Assembly: GCA_951213105.1 (NCBI GenBank)
Contig: OX578136.1
Location: 73,908,730-73,972,729, forward strand
Length of the DNA: 64,000 bases
Reading direction: 5' to 3'
Source of the DNA: Amaurobius ferox
Taxonomy: Eukaryota > Arthropoda > Arachnida > Araneae > Amaurobiidae
Under the pieces are notes generated by a model. That model was not told the origin of the DNA and made no database searches. It saw only the letters and a program-made list of their open reading frames with translations. This document shows positions 45,299 to 54,406 of this stretch, piece by piece. Position 1 is the first letter of the stretch. Each line of letters starts with the position of its first letter. A program made the translations under genes and the position numbers.

Positions 45299-46087
45299 CA
45301 CTCAAACCTATTTTTGTGCGGTGGATAAGAACCGCATAAAAGAAAACGCATAAAAAAAATCGCACAAAACTTCACGAGTAGCTATAAAAAATAGTTTTCG
45401 CAACACAATTAAAAAGTATTTTTTTAATGCGGTGAATAGGGACCGCCTAAAAAAAGTCTCACGTAGAAAATAACTCAAAACCTTACGAAATAACTAGGAA
45501 TTGCTTTTTTAAACGAAATCAAGACACGAGGCTTAGCAGCTACTTGGAATCTCGCCAAAACTTTTGGAATCTGATTTAGAAAATACACATGCGAACATTT
45601 TTAAATATTTTATTTACCTATGTACTTATTTTACACATACAAAACTTTTCAAAACGTATAACCATTATCCTTCGTAGTCTGACAATACGCGAACTTTCTT
45701 GTGGTAAACTGGTTCAAAATCGCTTTCGTCACTTGAAGATACTACCTCGCACTCGTTTAGAGTTGACTTTTCTTCAGTTACCATGTAGTCGGTGATCAGT
45801 TTTTGCGACGACTGTTGTTTCACTAGACGCTTGTATATGTCTCGGTAGCCAGATATACAAGATTGAAGCTCCTTTTGGAATTTTGAAGTTCTTTCAGAAT
45901 TGGCATCGATTGCAAGAAAATGACATTCTAATTTATGACAAAGTTGGAGTCCTGCATAGATTTCATCTGCTGTCATGTTCCAATTTGATTGAAATTTTCA
46001 TATACCGCACAAAAAAAATCGCACAAAAAAAATCGCACAAATAAAAAATCGCACAAAAAAAACCCCGCACAAAAAAAGGTTTGAGTG
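45299..46087 (-). mobile_element. 789-bp TA-flanked transposon (pogo-like) with small open frame
   Basis: Flanked by TA (45297-45298, 46088-46089). Inverted ends are CACTCAAACCTATTTTTGTG on the left and CACTCAAACCTTTTTTTGTG on the right. Subterminal arrays of the motif TCGCACAAAAAA (left in inverse form, right about five copies at 46009-46070) are repeated inside the ends, as in binding-site arrays of pogo/Tigger elements. An open frame lies on the minus strand. Confidence 0.8.
45665..45976 (-). CDS. Probable C-terminal remnant of a pogo/Tigger-type transposase
   Basis: A 103-codon minus-strand frame within the inverted-repeat element. It begins MTADEIYAGLQLCHKLECHF, has a Glu/Asp/Ser-rich middle (VVSSSDESDFEPVY) and ends near the left terminus. 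Acidic tails of this type follow the DDE domain in Tigger/jerky proteins, and the position inside the element fits. No DDE motif remains, so the identification rests on context and composition. It may be only a leftover of a longer frame. Confidence 0.4.
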   Translation of the reverse strand: MTADEIYAGLQLCHKLECHFLAIDANSERTSKFQKELQSCISGYRDIYKRLVKQQSSQKLITDYMVTEEKSTLNECEVVSSSDESDFEPVYHKKVRVLSDYEG

Positions 46088-46089
46088 TA

Positions 46090-46552
46090 CTTTGCCATGT
46101 TATATAGGGCATCAGATGGATAGAGGTGGATTTTCTACATATCACATGATCAACCACGAAGGGATTTTTCTCAATCAGACAAGAACAAAAGAATATTTTT
46201 CTTAGTAAAACGATAAAAAGTATTGTTCAGGATATTTTAAGAGTAACATTGAAATGTATATTTCATATAACTTGAATGCATATATTGAAAGGATACTTTT
46301 AATCGTTTTAGTTATTAAACCCATACGTATGCTTTTAATGTTGGTGTATCTCTTTTACCCAATTATAGGTCCCAGAAATGTGTGAAATTTATTTAATATT
46401 CTCTAAATTGAATTAAATTATTCACTTTATTAGTTAACTTTATTAGTCATTTTATTAGTGAAATATGACTTTAATGGATTGTCCTCAACCACTACTATCC
46501 GCTGCATATAAATACACCGCAAAAATCTAATTTTATATATTTTTCTCATTTA
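46090..46552. other. Unassigned AT-rich DNA
   Basis: No gene recognised. It lies on the 3' side of the minus-strand polymerase pseudogene. Confidence 0.4.
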
Positions 46553-47762
46553 AACTTAATATCCATACGCTAAGCACTTTATACCATCATTTAAAATATA
46601 ACGTTTTTCATCATAGGAAGATAATCCCACTTTAATCTGCTTCACAGTATCAATTTCATGGTTTTTGCTTGCAATTCTAAATTTCTCAACTTTGTTGTAT
46701 TTTCGTCTTGCCAGACAGTTATAACTGTCTTCATGATGAGTAAATTTATTTACAACATTTTTTACAAGATTTTTATAAGCACCTTTAGCGGTTTTCTTCT
46801 CCAGGGATCGAGTTTTTAAGCTGTACAGATAGTCTTTGTGGGTCTTAGGTCTTATATCTAACTCCGCTGCAAATATACAATTCAATTCATCTTTGAATTC
46901 TAAAAGAACCTTTTCTTATATTTTTGTTAGAATTAAGTGGATTATCACATGGATTATCTGAAAAAAAAATAGTCTTCATAACTTTTGAAACCTCTGTAAA
47001 CATTCTGTCTTAATCGCATAGCATAACGAATCAATATCTGCAACGAGTAATTCATCTCAGCTATCATATATCTTCATAAAATCATAATGAAACTCATACA
47101 TGAGTGTTTTTCTTAAGTCGAGTACTGAAAATCCTGCACAGTTCGATCCCCCTTTGCAGACATTGGCGTCCATGAACGCCAATGTCTGCAAAGGGGGATA
47201 GAGCTGTTTGGGATAGGGTATGTCAAATACCTGTTTTTTTCAGAGGTTCTTTGTTTGGGATTGAAGCTGTCCCACCCGTAATCAAAAGGTTAGTGTTGCA
47301 TTCAAGGCAAAAGGTGATACAGTTAAAACAGTGAGTAGAGTCTATTCCATAATAATTCAAGCATAAATCACGGAAATTTGCAAAAATGTCCGCTAGCAGA
47401 AGAATATCAGTTTTTATATAAACATCACGATACTCGCTACTATCATTAATTTCTAAGAATGTTGGGCATATGCATAGGATTTATTGGAGACCTTCAATAG
47501 TTTAAATCCTGAAGAGATTTCCATTGCTTATGGAAAAGGTAGGTAAACTGCGGCTCCCAAGCTACTTTGCGACTTTCGAAGCTATTCTATGCGTTTCTAG
47601 AGACAATATTGAGTTTCCTTGCCATTTTTGTTTCATTGCCTCTCTGTTTTTGTGATAACTTACTGCTGTGAATTTCTCTTCTTCGTAATGAAATTCATCT
47701 AGTCAAAACACCATTTCCTCACTAACAGCTACCTCACGGAGCCTCTTGAAATAGCTTTAACA
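46553..47762 (-). pseudogene. DNA polymerase B pseudogene (Maverick/Polinton or adintovirus type)
   Basis: Minus strand, read from 47762 down to 46553 in broken frames. From N to C: YRDVYIKTDILLLADIFANF then RDLCLNYYGIDSTH; FSVLDLRKTLMYEFHYDFM; LLVADIDSLCYAIKTE, the polymerase C motif with DTDS changed to DIDS; then KKTAKGAYKNLV, SKNHEIDTVKQIKVGLSS and DEKRYILNDGIKCLAYGY, the usual C terminus of protein-primed PolB from Mavericks and adintoviruses. Stops and frameshifts occur between blocks. The catalytic D-T-D change also argues against function. No capsid, integrase or terminal repeats were found here, so whether it came from a transposon or a virus cannot be decided. Two SINEs are inserted at its upstream end. 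Confidence 0.82.
47146..47199. repeat. 24-bp perfect inverted repeat with 6-nt loop
   Basis: Arm 1 at 47146-47169 begins ATCCCCCTTTGCAG. Arm 2 at 47176-47199 is its exact complement, and the loop is CCATGA. The flanks extend pairing imperfectly (CAGTTCG against AGAGCTG). It lies inside the PolB pseudogene, close to the GFSVLDL block, and is not part of a normal polymerase gene. Confidence 0.92.
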
Positions 47763-47776
47763 CCCTACCAGACAGT

Positions 47777-48159
47777 AGGCCAACGGCCGTACCGTGCTGA
47801 AAACACCGGTTCTCGTTAGATCACCGAAGTCAAGCAGCATCGGGCGCGGTTAGTACTTGGTGGGTGACCACCTCGGAACACCGCGTGCTGTTGGCCATCT
47901 CGGGTGCGGTATCCCCGTGGTTTGCGCGCTAAGATTTGCACGCTGCCACAAATGCCGTGTGTTCATGCGGAGTACGATCACGTTAAACATGTGGGTCCGT
48001 AAGTCCTTCCGAGAGGTTGGTGGTAGGGGAAGGAGGGTACGGTCCCTGTGGATGCCTCCCCCACTGGGTTCCGGTCTAAATTGGGTGGCACTTCCCGGCC
48101 GTCCATACAGTTACCTTACACCTTTCTGGTAGGTCGGACGGTCTGGGTCTCAACAACAA
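47777..48159 (+). mobile_element. 5S-headed SINE, plus-strand copy
   Basis: A 383-bp SINE with a 5S rRNA head (47778-47896), a tRNA-like remnant (GCGGTATCCCCGTGGTTTGC and GCACGCTGCC) that lacks a GGTTCGA B box, and a body with CGATCACGTTAAACATGTGG. The 3' end contains CCTTACACCTTTCTGGTAGG and a (CAA)n tail. It is flanked by CCCTACCAGACAG at 47763-47775 and 48160-48172. It is nearly identical to the minus-strand copy at 33276. Confidence 0.9.
47778..47896 (+). rRNA. 5S rRNA-derived head of the SINE
   Basis: 119 nt collinear with animal 5S rRNA: GGCCAACGGCCGTACC at the start, TTAGATCACCGAAGTCAAGC, GCGCGGTTAGTACTTGG, and AACACCGCGTGCTGTTGGCC closing helix I. It retains the internal A, intermediate and C boxes. 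It is part of a retroposon rather than a 5S gene. Confidence 0.85.
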
Positions 48160-48172
48160 CCCTACCAGACAG

Positions 48173-48464
48173 TGGGCGCGGTAGCCCATTGGTTAGCGCG
48201 CAGGAGTTGCACTCGGTAGGCCCGGGTTCGATTCCAGCCATTGCCAAAACTGCCGCCGTGTTCATGCGGAGAACGATCACGTTAAACATGTGGGTCCGAA
48301 AGTCCTTCCGAGAGGTTGGTGGTAGGGGAAGGAGGGTACGGTCCCTGTGGATGCCTCCCCCACTGGGTTCCGGTCTAAATTGGGTGGCACTTCCCGACCG
48401 TCCAAACAGTTACCTTACACCTTTCTGGTAGGTCGGACGGTCTGGGTTTCAACAACAACAACAA
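48173..48464 (+). mobile_element. tRNA-headed SINE sharing the same body
   Basis: Begins TGGGCGCGGTAGCCCATTGG with a tRNA-like A box (TAGCCCATTGG, 48182-48192) and an intact B box GGGTTCGATTCC (48224-48235). From CCGTGTTCATGCGGAG onward the body and tail are almost identical to the 5S-headed SINE next door, ending (CAA)n. Flanked by CCCTACCAGACAG at 48160-48172 and 48465-48477, so it shares one target copy with its neighbour. Confidence 0.9.
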
Positions 48465-48477
48465 CCCTACCAGACAG

Positions 48478-50323
48478 ATTTTAAACGATTAACTGCAAAA
48501 ATGAAGACTCAATCTTCAACAAGCACAGATTGAACATGTTCTGCTTTGCTGAATAAGACTACTACATAATTGTATTTTTATTATTTAAAATACAATTTTA
48601 AAATAATGTTTTCTATGGCTCTTGAACATTCAAAAATATATGAAAAATATTTTATATATATCTTTGTATCAAATAAATTTCCCAGCCCTGGGTTATACCG
48701 CATGGACTGGCCAGTTCGAAGATCAACAATATGATTCCTGGTTGAAGCAGTGAGGAGTTTACAATTCTTTACTCTGTAAGGTGAGTTATAGTTAGGTTAT
48801 AAAATTGAAAAAAAGACGCACATAGTGTCGTCTTTCCGGAATTGAGCAACAACTGTTTTGTTCTTAGTAATAAATATTTCGCAACTGCTGGAAACGGTTT
48901 TTCTTACAGGTTTCAATGGAATTGTTGCATGCATAATACCGATAATATTAGGCGCTATATTAAATCCTGTAGCCAATAACGTTGTATTTGGCATTATTCG
49001 CATTTCTATGCTACCGTTTGTTTGGTCGACGCGAACTTTGCAGCAAAATCGTTCATATTTATAACCAAGAATCAGTTATGGAAATTTTCAATGACTTAGT
49101 ATGACTGACCAACAAATAGAAGGAGAAGCTCCATTTTGGGGGAGAATTAGTAAGCGAAAGTATTTTTACGCTTTAAGAGATAAGGATTGTTATGAAAAAT
49201 TATTTTATTTCATTCGATTCATTATTTAAGTCATTTAAATTTGTCATTTTATTTACTTCAATTGTCTTGTGGTTGTATTTCTTTGCTTTTGTAATTTTTG
49301 ATATCCTCTTGATAATTTTATTTTGCATTGATATTTTTTACGTAATTTCAATTACTATATCCAGATAGAGTCTTACTTAAGCAGATATGATATTTAATAT
49401 GCCGCCTGTGTTTGATGCTCAATGTTTATTTTCACAAACGAAAAAAGTGGGAGACTATTTTTAAGGGTTTTATTTTTCCTTGCAATATATTGTGTACATG
49501 GATATTAGCATGACTCCAGATTGCTTCAATCCCCTTATTTTATACCACTGATATTGATTGCTTACACGTGGACCTAATATTATGGAATATGAATGTATTA
49601 GAAAGGAAAGTCGATTGGAGATTTATACTCACTATTGTACTTCAATTTTAAATCCAGTTTTAATTTTCTTGTGCACGAATTCAACGAAGCAAAACAAAAC
49701 AATCATAATCCCGGTTAAATGGTAAAAAAATAATAATGGATGACATGCCTTATTTACTCCACAAAGAGCTCAATACAGTATATGTGCAAATGAGCAAATT
49801 CTCTGTGACAGTAACCTACATACATTTCTATCGCAGTATTGTAAAAAGTTCATTGCCAAGAATCTCCAGATTCCAATTGAATACACACACTCCTGCGCTC
49901 CAGATAGGAAACAAAATGACGTCGGTCTTGCTTCAGTAAATACTATGATTACCTTGAATATAAAAGCCAAATTTGTTTATTCTGGTTTCAAGTTTGTAAT
50001 AGAGCATCATTTAGGGCTTTTATGTCTTTGATTCTAAAAAAGGATACGAAATTGCTATTTTTATGTTAAAAATGTTAAATTTTCAAAGCAGTTTTATTTT
50101 TAGCTGAAAATAGTGCGTTAAATATATCAAATTTCGTGTTTTGATGTCTTTAATAATGTGTTTAATCTTATGTTTGCATTTATTTATGTTGCAAGTTTTC
50201 ATTCGCACTCAGCTTCAGGTTTGTAGTAACCGAATGGAACACATAAATATTTAAGGGAAAACAAATGAGAAAACGAAACAAATAATTTTGAACAAGAATC
50301 AGGCGTGACAAGTCTGCAACTTA
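48478..50323. other. Unassigned AT-rich DNA
   Basis: No gene is supported. Short frames at 48797-49064 and 49736-49970 overlap on opposite strands and have no recognisable motif. Confidence 0.4.
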
Positions 50324-50378
50324 ACAATTACCTTACACCTTTCTGGTAGATCTCGAAGGTCTGGATCTCAACCACAAC
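50324..50378 (+). mobile_element. 5'-truncated SINE tail
   Basis: ACAATTACCTTACACC, TTTCTGGTAGATC and GGTCTGGATCTCAACCACAA match the common 3' end of the two SINE types, with several substitutions. It is older than the other copies. No clear target duplication. Confidence 0.75.
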
Positions 50379-50399
50379 GTCTCCCAAAGGAAAGAAACC

Positions 50400-50585
50400 C
50401 TCATGGAATTTTTATCTAGAGAAATGACTAAATTAAATAATTAAAAATGATTAAATTAAAAAAATAATAATGATTATATGTAAAAGTAAAAAATGATCAA
50501 ATTATAAATTAAAAATTATTAAATTCACGAATTAAAAAATTTTTAAATTAAAAAAATGATAGAATGATTAGAAATGATTACGTGC
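50400..50585. repeat. Degenerate AT-rich simple repeat
   Basis: Imperfect repeats of AAATGATTAAATTAAAAA. No coding capacity. Confidence 0.6.
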
Positions 50586-50599
50586 GCAATCGGTTAACA

Positions 50600-51090
50600 C
50601 TGTCTCCCCAAATGTTTGACAAATAGTCCTGCACTATCACCCAGTGCTTACAATCATAATGTTTGTTGTTGTTTACAAATGCCGGTCGTTTGGCTGCTAG
50701 ACCATTAGACAGCGATCTCTCCAGTATTTATCGTCTAAATGTTTTCCAAACATAGGCTGTCATAGGTCACATATGGCACAATTCGGGAAAGCAGCAAGTC
50801 CAATTTGATGGAGATGAACCCTGAGACAGGCATGACCAGCCAGAAGTCAGAACCTGGCAACTGCTTCTTCATCCTGAGCAGTTGTAACTCTTGGACCTCC
50901 ACTTATACAGGTCTTGGCTTCACTGTTCCTTCACTTTCCACAGACTCGACAAATGACGGAACGATTGACACTCAGGGATCGGGCTTGTTGCCCCCCTTCG
51001 AGACGCCCTATTACCTCCCAACACCTGGTGTCACTCAGATGATTTCGTATACTCATTTTTTAAAATTTGACTATTTCGATTTCCTATAGG
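50600..51090. other. Moderate-GC stretch with 94-codon frame, function unknown
   Basis: Base composition is less AT-rich than its surroundings. A plus-strand frame at 50805-51089 starts MMEMNPETGMTSQKSEPGNC and is Ser/Thr/Pro-rich. No domain, splice context or homolog is recognised. It could be an exon-like relic or an old repeat. I would not call it a gene on this evidence. Confidence 0.25.
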
Positions 51091-53795
51091 AGATATTAGT
51101 AGGAATATATAAGTAGATATTGTTCCAGCAGCCGTTGAAGAATCCTTATAATCTTAGATTATAAAATTACCCCTATTAGAATTAGCTAACTTTTGAACTA
51201 AACTTTTAGTCAAATTACAGTCAATCCAATTCATTTTTTTTAGATACTATGTTTTCTTTATATAAATTTAGGCAATTCGTCTTAAGTTTGGACAAGACTT
51301 ATCCAAATTTAGACATTTCGTCTGCATAGTAAAACAAGAAATTCCTACATCTATGATAAGGTTCTAGCATTTTTCGTATCTAGTCGCTCTTGATAAGACT
51401 CTGCTAAAAGTTCTTCTGCTAAAGGTTCATATACTCAAGGTTCTTGATATAGTTTATTTCCGATTCATCCTGTCCTATTTCTTCCCTTACACCACCCTTT
51501 TTTTAAAATAGTATCGCTTCATCCATAATTCCAACTCACTCAACTGACGGGGGAAGTAAAATCTATGAAATTACTCCTCAGGGGATGAATTCCATCGGGC
51601 TCAGTCCGGTTAGCATAGTGTTCCTTTATTACACTTTAAATGAATCTCAAAGATAGCTTAAACAATTTAATTATGTATAAAATAGATATACATGAACATA
51701 CATCCTCCCAAAGGGACAAAACACATTTCCCGCGAAGGAATATTATATGTTACAAGAGTATCTGAAAAAAGAATATAAATTTACTCAAATTTATCTTTAC
51801 TGAATATTTCAAAACCAAGTAAAGCCATTTCAAATGGAACTGTTGCAAGTAATACAAATCTCCTCTAACAAGCGAGGTGACCTATGGAGAAAGGGACTGT
51901 TGGGGAATCACACTTTTTTCCCTATATACCAACTGGTGAGGAGCAAGGTACTTTAAACAAGGGTGAGGAACACAGGGGTTCATACCGGATGAACTAGGAA
52001 TATTAGAAGACAGGGGATCAAATGGGAAAAGATGAAATAGGACATCACCCTTGGCCCTTGCCCTCATTCATAAAGCCGTTTCCTGAGAGGTTTAATCATG
52101 GCCCTTGTTATCAGAAAGCAGCCCCCTTCTTCAAGTTACACAGGCAGAGCAACCACTAAAACAAGGGATAGATGACTGTTTGACTAGTTGATGTGGTTAC
52201 AATATTTTTGTTCTTCGAAACCGATTGATGCCTCTGATAACTTATTTTATGCTGCATTTTTACAAAGATGTTAATTTTTTGAAGATTTACGTTTCAGAAG
52301 TTTACTTCTTAGGTGTTTACTTTTTAGAAGTTTACCTTTTAGAAGTTGTTATTTAACTCAGCATTTTGTGTGAATATTTCATTGCAATTTATTTATCTCG
52401 TGGGATTTTATGATGCGATAAAGAGACTGATACACGAAAAAATGGTGTTTCATCAAAACTTGTTCAAATTTTTACCACAATAATGGGATTTAACAAAGCG
52501 AAAGAAGTAAACTACAACTAGCTAAATAAACATTTTTAATGCAGAAGCAATGAAGTTAAACAGTGTCGATCAGATAATTGGAACACAAAATATATCAGGT
52601 GGCTGACGGTATATTTAAGGAATGATTTTTCTAAGACGTCAATTTACCAGTGGCTTGATTCAATTAAGTAACGATTTTAAAATGAGAATCAATTGATTGA
52701 TCAACTTTTAAAATTTTGATTCAGTTGCGTTTTTGAGTTAATTGACAAGTGAACCAAATAATCAATAACTACAGTAATAACACACACACCAAAAATAATT
52801 ATACCTACTTAATTTTACGATTAAAATAGATATCAAAAAATCTAAATGTAAATTCTTTAAAATGTTTCCTTTAAATTTTGTTTAAAATTCAAAGTTTTCC
52901 TTATTTACAAATACGAAAATATAGAACATATTTTTTGCTTCAACTATATGTAAACGAATGGAATGCGATGCGCCCATTCTTGCTTCCAACAGGATATATA
53001 ACCGCATTTTCTCTAAACAAACTCAGCCTACATATCTTTTGTTTATATTTCAATGAAAAATGTATATCATCCCATCCAATTAATAAACGTGTATTGCAAA
53101 AACGCAAAAATTCCAATTATGCATATTGGCAACACTTGGATATCCAGACAATCATCAAATGGAGATTCTATTCCATACAGTTGAGTGAACACGGTACTGC
53201 AAAATGGCTTGTACGTTCAGGGAAAGACTGCGATAAAAAAAAGTCGAAGAGTAATTCAGATTTGAGTTCCTTCTTGTGGAGATCCTTTTTCCCTTTAACT
53301 ATATAGCTTAGAATCTGAAGACTTTTAGCTTTAATGTACTTGACTGTTCTTTCAGATGGGTTGTTCTCGGAGCATTTTGGATTAATATTATTTGACAACA
53401 GGATTTATAAGAGGTAGGTGTAAATCAATTATTTATTAAATATTTAAATAATATCCAAGTACCTCTTAATATAAGAATAATCTCGTATAAATATAATTGA
53501 TTTTTAATTTTTGATGTATAAAACTAATTACGAAGGAAAATAATCAAAAGCTATCATGATTTACTAGCATAAAATCTGGGCGATATGTACAGCTCATACA
53601 TATGAAATGAGAAATATTTTCTCAATACGTCCACATTTAAAATAAATATCCATTACGTAAAATGTCGTTTTTATTTACAAAATACATTTTGTATTTCTTT
53701 AAAGCAGTTGTCTTGAACCTTTTCTTGAACCACAGACTACATTTGAGCAAGTAAGAGACTCGCGGTCTGCATATAGGACGTGGGTGTGTGCTGAG
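51091..53795. other. Unassigned DNA
   Basis: The longest frame, 52878-53306 (142 codons), has no recognisable motif and an AT-driven composition. A small repeat of TTTTAGAAGTTTAC occurs at about 52290-52345. Nothing else is supported. Confidence 0.35.
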
Positions 53796-53804
53796 GGGGG
53801 GGGG

Positions 53805-54406
53805 GGTATATATGAAAATTTTTTAGATAGTACTTTCATTGGTTAAAATTGGCAGCAGAGTTTGACGACCCCATTATTTGCCTACCCAGTATGTTGGTAC
53901 TGAATAATGAGAATATTTAGATCCATAAGATGAATGAGCCATTTTGTCGCTAAAATAGGGGTTGCAAGATAGAAGAAATCCAACCGTTACTTAACCTACC
54001 ACTTCTTTTTGTTCTGTTTCACCGTTATTGTAGCTTATCTGGAAAGGGCAAAGGGTATGGGTTGAACGAGCAGCAAAATTGCTATACTGACTAAATATCT
54101 GAATATGAAAAATTTTTAGATAGCAATAATTTGGTACTATCATTGGTTAAAATTGGCAACACAGTTTGACGACCTCATCATTTGCCTACCCAGTATGTTG
54201 GTACTGGTTAACGAGAATATTAAGATCCATAAGATAAATGAACCATTTTGTCGTTAACATAGGGGTTACAAGGTAGAAGAAATTCAACCGTTACTGAACC
54301 TGCCACTTCTTTTTGATCTGTTTCACCGTTATTGTAGCTTATCTGGAAAGGGCAAGGGGTATGGGTTGAATGAGCATAAAAACTGCTATACTGACTAAAT
54401 ATCTGC
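53805..54406. repeat. ~300-bp tandem duplication
   Basis: Two diverged tandem copies (about 53805-54103 and 54104-54406) sharing CATTGGTTAAAATTGGCA, GACGACC, TGCCTACCCAGTATGTTGG and GTTTCACCGTTATTGTAGC. The first is preceded by a run of about 12 G (53795-53806). No coding function recognised. Confidence 0.85.

Noticed and set aside
47778..47896. A genuine 5S rRNA gene
   Set aside because: It is fused to a SINE body, flanked by target duplications and matched by a second dispersed copy, so it is a retroposon head.
48174..48245. A genuine tRNA gene
   Set aside because: A and B boxes are present, but it continues without a proper acceptor-stem end into the SINE body and lies within target duplications.
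52878..53306. 142-codon plus-strand open frame
   Set aside because: No recognisable motif, AT-driven composition and no supporting context. Frames of this length are expected by chance in 64 kb.
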